The notes under the pieces were generated by a model. That model ran no database searches. It saw only the letters and a list, made by a program, of their open reading frames with translations, and was not told where the DNA came from. Below are positions 1 through 9,663 of a stretch of 64,000 nt of DNA, one piece after another; the first letter of the stretch is position 1; every line of letters starts with the position of its first letter. Location: contig NZ_JBHYFV010000019.1 in assembly GCF_051859345.1 (NCBI RefSeq), positions 10,202 to 74,201 of the forward strand, read 5' to 3'. The translations under genes were made by a program, and so were the position numbers. The DNA is from Marivita sp051859345 (GTDB taxonomy: Bacteria; Pseudomonadota; Alphaproteobacteria; Rhodobacterales; Rhodobacteraceae).

Positions 1-500
1 CCATAGCGCGCGCGCTGGTCTCGGCGCCAAAGTTCATCGTTGCGGATGAAAGCGTTGCGGCATTGGACGTGTCGATTCAGGCGGACGTGCTCAACCTGCT
101 CAAGCAGATCCAAAGTGATATGGGTCTGACCTTCATGTTCATCAGTCACGATCTGTCGGTTGTTGCGCATACCTGTGACCATGTCGCAGTGATGTATCTG
201 GGTCGGCTTGTGGAAACCGCACCAACACGCAAGCTGTTTGCCGCACCGCGTCATCCCTATACCAAGGCGCTGTTTTCAGCGATCCCGTCGCTTGATCCGG
301 ACGACCGGGGAACGGCGCAAAAGCTGACCGGGGAAATTCCGTCACCCACCAACCAGCCCTCTGGCTGCAAGTTCCATACGCGGTGTCCCTATGCCATCGA
401 CCACTGCAAACAAGTCGAACCGCAGTTGGAAACAGATGGATCCGGGCATGACGTGTCTTGCCATCGGTGGAAGGAATTGATGGCGCCCGAAGCGGCGTGA
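1..500 (+). CDS. Oligopeptide/dipeptide ABC transporter ATP-binding protein, C-terminal part (5' truncated by window)
   Basis: The frame is open from base 3 to the TGA at 498-500, so the gene starts upstream of the window. Visible are a Walker B region (KFIVADESVAALD), an H-loop (FISHDL) and the C-terminal oligo_HPY extension with its cysteine pair (CKFHTRCPYAIDHC). This arrangement is typical of DppD/DppF or OppD/OppF ATPases, which drive peptide or opine import at the inner membrane. The Walker B/D-loop reads DES-VAALD where the family usually has DEP-VSALD; the catalytic Glu is kept. The Walker A region lies outside the window. The substrate cannot be told. Confidence 0.9.
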   Translation, partial: IARALVSAPKFIVADESVAALDVSIQADVLNLLKQIQSDMGLTFMFISHDLSVVAHTCDHVAVMYLGRLVETAPTRKLFAAPRHPYTKALFSAIPSLDPDDRGTAQKLTGEIPSPTNQPSGCKFHTRCPYAIDHCKQVEPQLETDGSGHDVSCHRWKELMAPEAA

Positions 501-2525
501 TCAGCTGTCGAGTGCGCGTTTATATGGCGTATGGGTCAAAGCGCGACTGAGATCAGTCTGTAGCAGCGGCGCAAGAGCAAGCGCTCCACTGGGTGTCAGG
601 CGCGTTGATGTGATGTAGTCGCTCGACAATCCGCCCCGCGCATCGCAGCGCGTGTCTGAACAGTAAGCATCCCAGGAATTTATATAGGTCATTTGCCCTT
701 TGGTGGCAAAGTGACGGAACATCGTGTCGATCTTTGCATGGCGCCGCGTGGCCTCATCAAGGGACACGGAATCGGACAAGACAGGCATGCCGAAATACAT
801 CCAGGCGCCTGGAACGCTCGCCCGTGCCGCCATCTCTGCATCGAAACGTGGTTGCGCCGGAACCTGTCGCAGAACAGAGACGCGCATACCCTTTTCGGTC
901 AGATACCTGATGGTCTGTTCAGCGGCGTTGGCAATGTAGTCGGTCTGCTGACTCGTATCGATGGGTGTGCCATCCATCGGTCCAAGACGAACCGTTGCGC
1001 GCGGGAAAAGTTCGGCCGAGCGTGTGTTTGTGTAATACGCCCAATCCGCTACCAGCGTGACCTGACGGATGCTTTTCAAATGTGGGAGCGCCTGAAGCAC
1101 TTGCGCTGAATGCTGATCGCAATCTCGGCCAGAGGTTCTGGTCGCTTCGGAAAATCGGGTTTGCAAACCATCAAGAGGAATGCAGTTCGCCTGTGCGATC
1201 AGAATGGTGGGCACCTGTGCGCGGCGGGCTGCTTCGGCTACGCCGGTTCGGATTGCATCAAGTTGATGATCACCCCAGACAAGCACCTTGGGCGCCCCTG
1301 CGGGACCAAGATGGCACACTTCCAGACCAGCCAACGGTCCTTCGCTGACCAGAGGGCAGTCAAAGGCGGGGTCGCTGTTATCCAGCGCATGGATGTAGGC
1401 TTGGGTGCTTTCGGGAAAGCGGATCTGCAAACCCTGCGTGGTCATCCCGATCAGGCCGTTGATAAATAGCACGGTTGCGAGAACAGCGCTGATCCTGAAC
1501 TGGTTCAACCCCATGCGCTCTTCCAGGTGCTGCCAGATCGTCCACGAGAAAATGGCGAAAAGTACACATGGTATGATGAGAGACAGGAAGTCGGTCTGAT
1601 TGGGTTCATATATATTCAAGGCGGCCGTCAGTCGTGCGAGCGGAACGGCCCAAAGAAACGTATGAAGCACCATACCGAACCAGCGCCGGCGTTGGTCCGT
1701 CATTTCGGGGCTGGACGCTCGCGAACGGCTGCCAAGGTAGAGAAACGCAAGACCCAAAGCGAGAAGCGCGCGCGCAAACAACGTGTCTCCGGTTGCCGTG
1801 ATGGCCAGAATGCCAGCAAGAAAATTTATGATCCCGATAAGGATTGCGTATTGCAGGACCGGAAAGCGATTGGTCGCGATAAAGGGGATCGCGCCAAACA
1901 GGAACGCCCACAATCCACCAAGCGGCAAGAGTTGCACCAGCTGGCTGTCCGACATCGACAGGATCAGCGATACCAGTGCGAGCAGTCCCAACGCGGTCAG
2001 CAGCCGCAAGGTGTTCTTGGCGAAGTACCAATGCAGCAAGCCTAGGATCGCGCTGCATTGCGCAATCAAGGCAATGATCCAAAGGTGATCAAACAGCCCT
2101 TCCAATCGCATCGCCGCGTCAACAGGGAAAAGTGCGAGCCCCAGATTGGTCGAGAATGTCGCCGCAAGAAGAAGCGCATGTCCAAGATGCCGGTATTCTT
2201 CCGGCAGGAAGATCATCCAGCCGATAACAAACAGCACCAAAGAGCAACACAACACGCCAATGAAATAGGCTTGCAGGACGCAGATCACCTGGGTCTTGAA
2301 AATCTCGGGACCGCGGATCAGCTGATTGGCGCACCACGCGCCGCAAAACACCAGAACAATGTCGGCGGCAAAGGCATCCGCACCAACGTTGCCGGTGCCC
2401 AGCGCAGCAAAGACAAATGCAAGACAAGCCATGGCCAACAGAAACTGGCGCATCTCAGAGCGCGCAGAATCAGTGTCTTTCACATCGACGATGTCTGATA
2501 TCTTGAGACCGGGTTGGGCGGACAC
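501..2525 (-). CDS. Degenerate acyltransferase-3 / SGNH fusion membrane protein
   Basis: 674 residues. About ten hydrophobic segments cover residues 25-365, followed by a soluble domain at about 385-674. The layout and scattered motifs (FLPEEYRHLGHALL, then a region like the LLHTWSLSVEEQ motif of OafA proteins) match acyltransferase-3/SGNH fusions that O-acetylate polysaccharides. The usual catalytic positions look lost: no N-terminal His motif, no RxxR, and DHLWIIALIAQ where SVEEQ is expected. SGNH block I reads WGDHQLD (near 417-423) instead of GDSH, and the C-terminal DxxHLT motif reads STRLT. It may be an inactive or re-purposed homologue. The GTG start at 2525 has no clear ribosome-binding site; ATG 2453 is an alternative. 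It lies next to polysaccharide genes on the same strand. Confidence 0.65.
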   Translation of the reverse strand: MSAQPGLKISDIVDVKDTDSARSEMRQFLLAMACLAFVFAALGTGNVGADAFAADIVLVFCGAWCANQLIRGPEIFKTQVICVLQAYFIGVLCCSLVLFVIGWMIFLPEEYRHLGHALLLAATFSTNLGLALFPVDAAMRLEGLFDHLWIIALIAQCSAILGLLHWYFAKNTLRLLTALGLLALVSLILSMSDSQLVQLLPLGGLWAFLFGAIPFIATNRFPVLQYAILIGIINFLAGILAITATGDTLFARALLALGLAFLYLGSRSRASSPEMTDQRRRWFGMVLHTFLWAVPLARLTAALNIYEPNQTDFLSLIIPCVLFAIFSWTIWQHLEERMGLNQFRISAVLATVLFINGLIGMTTQGLQIRFPESTQAYIHALDNSDPAFDCPLVSEGPLAGLEVCHLGPAGAPKVLVWGDHQLDAIRTGVAEAARRAQVPTILIAQANCIPLDGLQTRFSEATRTSGRDCDQHSAQVLQALPHLKSIRQVTLVADWAYYTNTRSAELFPRATVRLGPMDGTPIDTSQQTDYIANAAEQTIRYLTEKGMRVSVLRQVPAQPRFDAEMAARASVPGAWMYFGMPVLSDSVSLDEATRRHAKIDTMFRHFATKGQMTYINSWDAYCSDTRCDARGGLSSDYITSTRLTPSGALALAPLLQTDLSRALTHTPYKRALDS

Positions 2526-2618
2526 GTTTACACAATTCTACAATTACGGCCCCACACCGTTGGGACTACATATCGTGTGTGGGCGTTTGGGTACAACGCC
2601 GAATGCGGAAACAATCTG

Positions 2619-3956
2619 TTACGCGATCTTTGCGGGCAATGGCGGCACAGTGGTCTTAAATATGTCGGGTTTATCAGATTTGTTTCGGGCCAGGGCCCAG
2701 TCATAAACCTGCCGAATCTGCTCGGCTTTCCGGGACCAAAGGAAATGCGAATCTATGCGTGCCTTGGCGTTCTGAGCCATTGCAGGCAGTTGCGCTGGAT
2801 TATCCACAAGCTCTGTGAGCGTTCTCTGGAACCCCTCTATGATCTCTTTGCGGCTGCCGCAGGGCACCTTGAAGCCCGTGTCTTCGGTCACAAGTTCACC
2901 CGGCCCCGCGTAGTCCACGATCACCGGAACAACGCCCAGTGCCATGGCTTCAAGCACGACACCGCCACCGAATTCGCGGATCGACGGGAAGCTCAGGATA
3001 TCGGAGCGGCCGAGGATGGACTGCACCTTTTCGTGCGGTATCCATTTGTGAAACGTGATGCCTGCCTCGCAACCCATTGATTTTGCCTGCTCGACCAGCT
3101 GACCCATCATCGGACCGTCGCCTATGATGTCCAACGTCATTCGCCTGTTGCGCAAAAGGTCCGCTGCTGCAGCGATCAGCATGTCGGCCCCCTTGTAGGG
3201 CACAAGCCGGCCCACGAAACAGGCTTTGAAAACGCCGTCCCTGGAATGTGTCCGATGGTTGAACCGCACCGGATCAATTCCGTTCTCCGGGATATAGACG
3301 GTCTTTTTCTGAAACGGTTCGGGAATTTCACTTTGCGTGTGCCGAGATCCAACGATGATCGCTGATGCATGCCTGATCGTGCTGGATCGCCCCGGAAGGT
3401 GCTTGTAGGCGTTTCGCAGATAGCTCAGCCATTCCTTTTCGGCGCGTCGTTCCGCATCGAAATGCCGAGGCCAAGGTACTCCGCCATTCAGTGGACCCAA
3501 CACAAACGGGACACCTGCCTTGGCCACTTTTTTCGCAATCGGAGATGTGATTGTCGGGCTAAGTGGAGTGATCCGATGCACAATATCGAATTTCCCGGCC
3601 TTGATGGCTGGCCCGAATTCCTTCCAGACAAGGTGCTCGAACCAAGGATAGATCAGGGCATTGATGGCCTGAAGCGTGGTCCATCCCTTGCCCTCTCCCA
3701 TCCGCAGTTTTTCGGCCACCGCCCAAAGCGGGCGCGCAACGGATTCTGAATCGATGGCGGTGAAATCGCGGCCTTCGACCAACCCGGCGCGCAGGATTGC
3801 ATCCCGGTTTCTGACCTGCGTCACAAGATGGACGTCTGCCACATCGCGCAGCGCTTGCGCCAGGGACCAGCCGACCAATGGCACGCTCACCCATTCCGGG
3901 TTGGCAGCCTCGGCAATCGCCAGCACACGGGGACGGTCTGAATTCGAAACGGACAT
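2619..3956 (-). CDS. Glycosyltransferase family 4 (GT-B fold)
   Basis: 445 residues. The N-terminal acceptor domain is followed by a clear C-terminal GT4 donor domain: FVGRLVPYKGADMLI, then IIGDGPMM, then the EX7E-type motif EFGGGVVLE in the nucleotide-sugar site. Such enzymes transfer a sugar from a nucleotide sugar during exopolysaccharide, capsule or LPS assembly at the cytoplasmic face. It starts 15 bases after the O-antigen-ligase-like gene on the same strand, and the degenerate acyltransferase follows, so the three probably form one surface-polysaccharide unit. The sugar specificity cannot be read from the sequence. Confidence 0.88.
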   Translation of the reverse strand: MSVSNSDRPRVLAIAEAANPEWVSVPLVGWSLAQALRDVADVHLVTQVRNRDAILRAGLVEGRDFTAIDSESVARPLWAVAEKLRMGEGKGWTTLQAINALIYPWFEHLVWKEFGPAIKAGKFDIVHRITPLSPTITSPIAKKVAKAGVPFVLGPLNGGVPWPRHFDAERRAEKEWLSYLRNAYKHLPGRSSTIRHASAIIVGSRHTQSEIPEPFQKKTVYIPENGIDPVRFNHRTHSRDGVFKACFVGRLVPYKGADMLIAAAADLLRNRRMTLDIIGDGPMMGQLVEQAKSMGCEAGITFHKWIPHEKVQSILGRSDILSFPSIREFGGGVVLEAMALGVVPVIVDYAGPGELVTEDTGFKVPCGSRKEIIEGFQRTLTELVDNPAQLPAMAQNAKARIDSHFLWSRKAEQIRQVYDWALARNKSDKPDIFKTTVPPLPAKIA

Positions 3957-3971
3957 AAAGACACTCGATAC

Positions 3972-5366
3972 TTACAAAACTGGGCGCCATTGCAGGCGAT
4001 GACGAGACTGATACGCGTCGCGGTTGTGGCGAAGGGATTCCGCGTAGCCGGTCAGCGCGCCAGCCATCAGCCAAGTCAACGGCGTCAGGGTGGCGTTGGG
4101 AAGCATGTCGAAGACGTTCACCGCCAAAATGAGCGAGAGTGGTACAATCAGTGGCGAATAATCCTCTGGTTGTCGATAGCGCGTCTCTCGCCACAGAAAA
4201 AGAACCGGCAGCACAAGCAAGCCGAATTCGGCAAGAAATCCAAGCCAGCCAAACTGACCAATCAGGATCACCCAACGCCCATCGGTGACAGTCTCGACTT
4301 CTCCCGTTGCCAAATCCAGAATTTGGTTGCGGTTGTAAGTGCCCCAGCCGAACAGCGGTTTCTCCTTGGCGCGTTCAAGAAGCATGTTCTCGTTGCCAAA
4401 GCGAAAGGCCAGGGACGCGGCACGTTCCGGATCAATGCTGTCTGCCGCCCAAAGGATCTTGCCCTGCGGGATGAGGTCAACTCCCTTGAGCGCGGGATAG
4501 GCAATGGCGAAGGTGGCGATCAGCACAGCCAGCCGCATCTGCCAGCGGGGTCCAAACAAGACTATTGTCGGAACCAGAACTGCCGCGAACAACCAAGCGC
4601 CAAGTGATTTGGCCAGCACAAGGACCGCCGTCAGGTAAAGGGCGATCAGCAGCAGTTTCCATCTCGATTTGGCCTGTCTTGTTTTCCACAGGGCATAGGC
4701 TGACAGGACCGCCATCAACAGGTAAAACGCCGCCCAGATCCCGTGATAGAGAAACACCATGGGGCGATACCCGCCAAATCGGATCGTTTGCACGAAATCA
4801 TGCTGATAATAGCCGTAGATCCACATATTGAGCTGCGGCGACAGGCGGATCTCAAGCAGCATTGGAAGTGAATACAGCAACCCACCGAACAAAAACGCGT
4901 ACATGAGATCGCGCTGATCTTCGGCTCGGTAAAGGAAACGGCGGGCCAACAGGAAAGGTATGATTAGGAGCACCTGCTGGATGACCAGCCCCAACGCATC
5001 CTTCAGCGACATCGCCTGAATAAAGAATTCACCCCAGTAGATCGGGTACAGGTTCAGGACCGTGGTTGCGACGGGTGAGAACACGAACAGCAACAAGAGG
5101 CAGACGCTGACCGGCGATCTGGGCATCAGGTTCATGTCTTGTGGATACAGCCAGACCCACATCAACAGGGCGCTGAGTGCGGGAATGGTGTGTTTTGTCA
5201 AAGGCGGAATCAGTGGAAAGTCGAACCCCGCAGGCGGTTCAGGCAGGAACAGGTATCCGATCAGAAGGGTCGCGATGACCGCACGTCCAGGCGGCAGTTT
5301 CAGGAACAGAAACACCGTCACCAGTGGCCAGACAGCCAGTGCTAAAGTTGCCAACGCGTTTGGCAT
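3972..5366 (-). CDS. O-antigen ligase / Wzy-like polysaccharide polymerase membrane protein
   Basis: 464 residues from the chosen ATG at 5366, which is preceded by AGGA at a good distance. Longer in-frame starts (5441, 5537) lack a ribosome-binding site and add non-hydrophobic sequence. There are about eleven to twelve hydrophobic segments, and the large loop holds FGWGTYNRNQILDLATG, the place where O-antigen ligase/Wzy proteins carry their conserved glycan-handling loop. It probably polymerises or ligates the glycan made with the neighbouring glycosyltransferase. WaaL-type ligase and polymerase functions cannot be separated here. Confidence 0.75.
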   Translation of the reverse strand: MPNALATLALAVWPLVTVFLFLKLPPGRAVIATLLIGYLFLPEPPAGFDFPLIPPLTKHTIPALSALLMWVWLYPQDMNLMPRSPVSVCLLLLFVFSPVATTVLNLYPIYWGEFFIQAMSLKDALGLVIQQVLLIIPFLLARRFLYRAEDQRDLMYAFLFGGLLYSLPMLLEIRLSPQLNMWIYGYYQHDFVQTIRFGGYRPMVFLYHGIWAAFYLLMAVLSAYALWKTRQAKSRWKLLLIALYLTAVLVLAKSLGAWLFAAVLVPTIVLFGPRWQMRLAVLIATFAIAYPALKGVDLIPQGKILWAADSIDPERAASLAFRFGNENMLLERAKEKPLFGWGTYNRNQILDLATGEVETVTDGRWVILIGQFGWLGFLAEFGLLVLPVLFLWRETRYRQPEDYSPLIVPLSLILAVNVFDMLPNATLTPLTWLMAGALTGYAESLRHNRDAYQSRHRLQWRPVL

Positions 5367-5676
5367 TCGGGGTCCTGCCTTTGTCCCGCCGTCGGGCGCG
5401 GATCGTGTGTCTTGATGACCGGCCAAAGTGGTCGCGATCATTTCGCAGTCGTGTCTTGTGAAGCATACTGCATTTGAAATCCGGCACAAATGGCACGGGA
5501 ATGCAGCAAAGACATGATGATCATCCAGGCGGCGCAACGTTCCAAAGCGCGACTTTTTGCGCGATCTGGTTATAAGTCACCCGCCAAATTGGCCCTATTG
5601 GCGCGGGAGAGTCGTCGCTAGTGTCCGCGCAACCGCGCTGGCCCCACGGCTTGCGCTCTAGTTTGGGAGAGCCGCC
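5367..5676. promoter_or_regulatory. Divergent intergenic region between polysaccharide genes and xsc
   Basis: 310 bases with no convincing gene. The distal 5' part could belong to a longer form of the O-antigen-ligase-like gene. The rest must hold the promoter of xsc, whose ribosome-binding site GGGAGAG lies just before the ATG. I cannot point to a specific operator; no tauR-like regulator is inside the window. Confidence 0.4.
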
Positions 5677-7455
5677 ATGAAAATGACCACCGAAGAAGCC
5701 TTTGTCAAAGTCCTCCAGATGCACGGGATCGAACACGCCTTCGGGATCATCGGATCGGCCTTCATGCCGATTTCCGACATTTTCCCCAAGGCTGGCATCA
5801 CCTTCTGGGACTGCGCGCATGAAGGCTCCGGCGGGATGATGGCCGATGGCTACACCCGCGCATCGGGCAAGATGAGCATGATGATCGCCCAGAACGGCCC
5901 CGGCATCACCAATTTCGTCACCGCCGTGAAAACTGCCTACTGGAACCACACGCCGCTTCTGCTGGTCACACCACAGGCCGCAAACAAGACGATCGGTCAG
6001 GGCGGGTTTCAGGAAGTCGAGCAGATGAAACTCTTCGAGGACATGGTCGCCTATCAGGAAGAGGTCCGCGATGCCTCCCGCGTGGCCGAGGTTCTCAACC
6101 GCGTGATCCTGAACGCCAAACGCGCGTCGGCCCCGGCGCAGATCAACATGCCGCGAGACTACTGGACCCAAGTCATCGACATCGACCTGCCCGAGATCGT
6201 CGATTTCGAGCGTCCTTCGGGCGGCGACAGCGCGATCCAGCAAGCTGCGGACCTCTTGTCCAAGGCGAAGAACCCGGTGATCCTGAACGGTGCAGGCGTC
6301 ATCCTTGCCGGTGCCATCCCCGCAACCATGGAATTGGCCGAACGCCTGACCGCGCCGGTTTGCGTTGGGTACCAGCACAACGACGCCTTCCCCGGATCAC
6401 ACCCGCTGTTCGCCGGTCCGCTGGGCTATAACGGGTCCAAGGCCGGGATGGAGCTGATTTCCAAAGCTGATGTCGTGCTGTGCCTCGGCACGCGCCTCAA
6501 TCCGTTCTCGACACTGCCGGGCTATGGCATCGACTACTGGCCAAAAGACGCCAGGATCATTCAGGTCGACATCAACCCGGACCGCATCGGCCTGACCAAG
6601 AAGGTGTCGGTTGGCATCATCGGTGACGCCAAAAAAGTCGCGCAGGGCATCCTTGCCAAACTGTCGGACACTGCTGGCGATGAGGGTCGTGAAGACCGAA
6701 AAGCCACCATCGCCAAGACCAAATCAACCTGGGCACAGCAACTGTCGAGCATGGATCACGAACAGGACGATCCCGGCACCACCTGGAACGAACGCGCCCG
6801 CGCGTCCAAGCCCGAGTGGATGAGTCCCCGCATGGCATGGCGTGCGATCCAGTCCGCGCTGCCGAAAGAGGCGATCATCTCGTCCGACATCGGAAACAAC
6901 TGCGCCATCGGCAACGCCTATCCATCCTTCGAGGAAGGCCGCAAGTATCTGGCTCCCGGTCTCTTTGGCCCCTGCGGATACGGCCTGCCATCTGTGATCG
7001 GCGCCAAGATCGGCTGCCCCGATGTGCCGGTTGTCGGCTTCTCGGGCGACGGCGCTTTTGGAATTGCCGTGACCGAACTCACCGCAATCGGCCGCCCGGA
7101 ATGGCCCGCCATCACCCAGATCGTGTTCCGCAACTACCAATGGGGCGCAGAAAAGCGCAATTCGACACTGTGGTATGACGACAATTTCGTCGGCACCGAA
7201 CTCGACGAAGGCGTGAGCTATGCCGGGATCGCCACCGCCTGCGGCCTGAAAGGTGTGGTCGCGCGTACAATGGACGAACTCCGTGATGCGCTGGCCACCG
7301 CCATCACCGACCAGATGCAGCATGGCAAGACCACGCTGATCGAAGCGATGATCAACCAGGAACTTGGCGAGCCGTTCCGCCGCGACGCGATGAAGGCTCC
7401 GGTTTCGGTGGCAGGAATCGATCCCGCGGACATGCGCCCGCAGACGGTCTTATAA
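5677..7455 (+). CDS. xsc: Sulfoacetaldehyde acetyltransferase
   Basis: 592 residues, full length for Xsc. This ThDP- and Mg-dependent enzyme converts sulfoacetaldehyde plus phosphate to acetyl phosphate plus sulfite, the common step in degrading taurine, isethionate and sulfoacetate. The N-terminal ThDP domain has the activating Glu at about residue 49 (CAHEGSGGMMADGY). The C-terminal ThDP/Mg motif starts at GDGAFG and runs on to the Asn in RNYQWG. A strong ribosome-binding site precedes the ATG. ackA follows after one base, and soeABC lies nearby, so both products, acetyl phosphate and sulfite, have handling enzymes here. Taurine aminotransferase and uptake genes are not in the window. Confidence 0.95.
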   Translation: MKMTTEEAFVKVLQMHGIEHAFGIIGSAFMPISDIFPKAGITFWDCAHEGSGGMMADGYTRASGKMSMMIAQNGPGITNFVTAVKTAYWNHTPLLLVTPQAANKTIGQGGFQEVEQMKLFEDMVAYQEEVRDASRVAEVLNRVILNAKRASAPAQINMPRDYWTQVIDIDLPEIVDFERPSGGDSAIQQAADLLSKAKNPVILNGAGVILAGAIPATMELAERLTAPVCVGYQHNDAFPGSHPLFAGPLGYNGSKAGMELISKADVVLCLGTRLNPFSTLPGYGIDYWPKDARIIQVDINPDRIGLTKKVSVGIIGDAKKVAQGILAKLSDTAGDEGREDRKATIAKTKSTWAQQLSSMDHEQDDPGTTWNERARASKPEWMSPRMAWRAIQSALPKEAIISSDIGNNCAIGNAYPSFEEGRKYLAPGLFGPCGYGLPSVIGAKIGCPDVPVVGFSGDGAFGIAVTELTAIGRPEWPAITQIVFRNYQWGAEKRNSTLWYDDNFVGTELDEGVSYAGIATACGLKGVVARTMDELRDALATAITDQMQHGKTTLIEAMINQELGEPFRRDAMKAPVSVAGIDPADMRPQTVL

Positions 7456-7456
7456 A

Positions 7457-8617
7457 ATGAATGACCCCGCACAAAACGGACCGGTTCTGGTTCTCAATGC
7501 GGGGTCATCTTCGATCAAGTTTGCAGTGTTCGACACGTCCTTGACCGAAACTCTTTCGGGCATCGCAGAGGCGATTGGCGGTGCCTCATTCCTGCGAATT
7601 GGCAGCCTCAGCACAGAATCTTCCTTCGCGGACCACAGTGCAGCGCTCGAGGCGATCCTTGCCGAGTTGCGCGGGCGCGGGATTTCGCCCGAAAGCTTGC
7701 GTGCCGTCGGCCACAGGGTTGTGCATGGCGGGGCGAAACTGACCCAGCCTGTGCGCGTGACCAAAGAGGTGCAGGACGAAATCGCACATTGCACGCCGTT
7801 GGCCCCGTTGCACAATCCGCACAACCTTGCGCCGATGCGTGCGTTGGAACGGCTTGCGCCCAACTTGCCGCAATTTGCCAGCTTCGATACATCGTTTCAT
7901 GCAACCAATCCGGATGTCGCCACGCGGTATGCGATCCCCAGGATTGTCGAGACGAAGGGCATTCGTCGCTATGGGTTTCATGGGCTCAGCTATGCGTCTC
8001 TGGTGCGCCGATTGCCGACGATATCTGGTCAACCCCTGCCGTCGCGATTGCTTGCCTTTCACCTTGGGAACGGCGCGTCGCTTTGTGCGATCAAGGATGG
8101 AAAGTCGATCGCGACCACGATGGGTTATTCGCCGCTGGATGGCCTGACGATGGGAACGCGTTCAGGCGGGATTGATGCGAACGCCGTCCTGCGTCTGGTC
8201 GAGGAAAACGGGCTGGACCGCACCAAGGCCATTCTGAACCACGAAAGCGGATTGCTCGGCCTGTCCGGCGGCAAGTCGGACATGCGAAAGCTGATGCTTG
8301 ATCCGTCCGAGGACAGCACCTTTGCGGTAGACCATTTCTGCTACTGGACCCTGCGCCATGCCGGTTCTCTGATCGCCGCGCTGGAAGGTGTGGATGCCAT
8401 TGCCTTCACCGGCGGCATCGGAGAGAACGCCAAAGAGGTACGCGCCCGAATCCTCGCGGGGCTGCAATGGGCCGGTGTGCAATTCGATCCGGAACAGAAC
8501 GAACGGAACGCCGCCCGTTTGCACAGGGCCATATCGCCGGTATCCGTATGGATCATCCCCGCCGAAGAAGAACGCGAGATAGCGATGGACGCGGTCAAGT
8601 TGTTGAACGCTGGGTAA
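7457..8617 (+). CDS. ackA: Acetate kinase
   Basis: 386 residues. The N-terminus carries LVLNAGSSSIKFAVF, the first acetokinase signature; HRVVHGG, the catalytic-region FDTSFH and the C-terminal FTGGIGEN motif follow. It interconverts acetyl phosphate plus ADP and acetate plus ATP in the cytoplasm. It starts one base after the xsc stop, so the two are almost certainly co-transcribed. Here its role is probably to take the acetyl phosphate released by Xsc for substrate-level ATP. It ends two bases before the convergent end of pta. Confidence 0.95.
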   Translation: MNDPAQNGPVLVLNAGSSSIKFAVFDTSLTETLSGIAEAIGGASFLRIGSLSTESSFADHSAALEAILAELRGRGISPESLRAVGHRVVHGGAKLTQPVRVTKEVQDEIAHCTPLAPLHNPHNLAPMRALERLAPNLPQFASFDTSFHATNPDVATRYAIPRIVETKGIRRYGFHGLSYASLVRRLPTISGQPLPSRLLAFHLGNGASLCAIKDGKSIATTMGYSPLDGLTMGTRSGGIDANAVLRLVEENGLDRTKAILNHESGLLGLSGGKSDMRKLMLDPSEDSTFAVDHFCYWTLRHAGSLIAALEGVDAIAFTGGIGENAKEVRARILAGLQWAGVQFDPEQNERNAARLHRAISPVSVWIIPAEEEREIAMDAVKLLNAG

Positions 8618-8619
8618 GG

Positions 8620-9483
8620 TCAGGTCCGGTTGGCAAGCGAAATGGTGATCAGTGTAGCCGCAACGATGTCATCCACGGTGGCCCCGCGACTGAGGTCGCA
8701 TACCGGATGTCGGAACCCTTGCAGAAAGGGTCCGATCGCCTGTGCGCCGCCCAGTTCCTGGCACAGCTTGTATGCGATATTGCCCGCATCGAGAGACGGG
8801 AACACAAGCACGTTGGCGTCCCCGTCACCGAGACCTTTCTTCGCGGCGATACGGGCATTCAGGGCGGCATCCGCCTGCACCGGCCCGGTGAAGCCGGTTG
8901 CGACCGCCACGGTTCGAACGACATCAACGCTGGCTCCTGCGCCGCTTGTCCCGGTTGAGAAGGACAACAGCGCGACGCGCGCGTCGCCCAATAGCGCCTT
9001 GCCGGTCACCTCTGATGCACGCGCGATGGCCTCCAAAGTGACCACGTCGGGAGATACGTTGACGGCGCAATCGGCGAAGATGAATTCGCGCCCGTCCGGG
9101 AAAATCATCAGAAAATATGACGATGGAATGCTGACCCCGTCGGCAAGCCCAATCCCCATGCTGGCCGCTTCGATCACGCGGCGGGTCGGGCTGTCGGCAC
9201 CGGCAACCACGGCATCCGCCGCACCCGCGCGCACCATCGCGGCGGCGCGGTACAGTGGTTTCTGCAAAAGACGTCGCACCAATGCTTCCTTGGTGCCGCG
9301 CACCTCCATCATGGCCGCAACCAGTCCTTCGGTGATCTCGTCAGTGACAGGAACGATTGTGCAAAGCCCATCGGTCTGTAATCTGTTCGCAGCTTCGGCG
9401 ACACGGGGATCATCGAGTTCAGGGAACACAACCCTGGCGTTTGCCTTGATCGCGGTTGCGCGGGCTCTGTCCAAGGCGCTCAT
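8620..9483 (-). CDS. pta: Phosphate acetyltransferase (short form)
   Basis: 287 residues from the ATG at 9483, which has GGAG six bases upstream. An extension to 9576 has no ribosome-binding site and unrelated sequence. PTA-family motifs include VVAGADSPTRRVI, SSYFLMIFPDGREFIFADCAVN and the C-terminal GFRHPVCDLSRGATVDDI. It transfers the acetyl group between acetyl phosphate and CoA. In many sulfonate degraders pta lies directly downstream of xsc; here it is on the opposite strand, convergent with ackA, so acetyl phosphate could go to acetyl-CoA (Pta) or to acetate plus ATP (AckA). Confidence 0.93.
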   Translation of the reverse strand: MSALDRARATAIKANARVVFPELDDPRVAEAANRLQTDGLCTIVPVTDEITEGLVAAMMEVRGTKEALVRRLLQKPLYRAAAMVRAGAADAVVAGADSPTRRVIEAASMGIGLADGVSIPSSYFLMIFPDGREFIFADCAVNVSPDVVTLEAIARASEVTGKALLGDARVALLSFSTGTSGAGASVDVVRTVAVATGFTGPVQADAALNARIAAKKGLGDGDANVLVFPSLDAGNIAYKLCQELGGAQAIGPFLQGFRHPVCDLSRGATVDDIVAATLITISLANRT

Positions 9484-9663
9484 TCTGGTCTCCGGTCCTG
9501 TGTCCCAAAGCAGCTTGCCACGTTCTTGTCCGTCAAGACAAACCGTTGTTGGGTCGCCAGATGTAAGCGCTTGCATTTTGTCGCTTTACCATTCCGCCAG
9601 AAACATGAACACTGTCGCCAAATCTGACCAGGGGCATACCTTGGCAGGAGAGGGAGGAACCTT

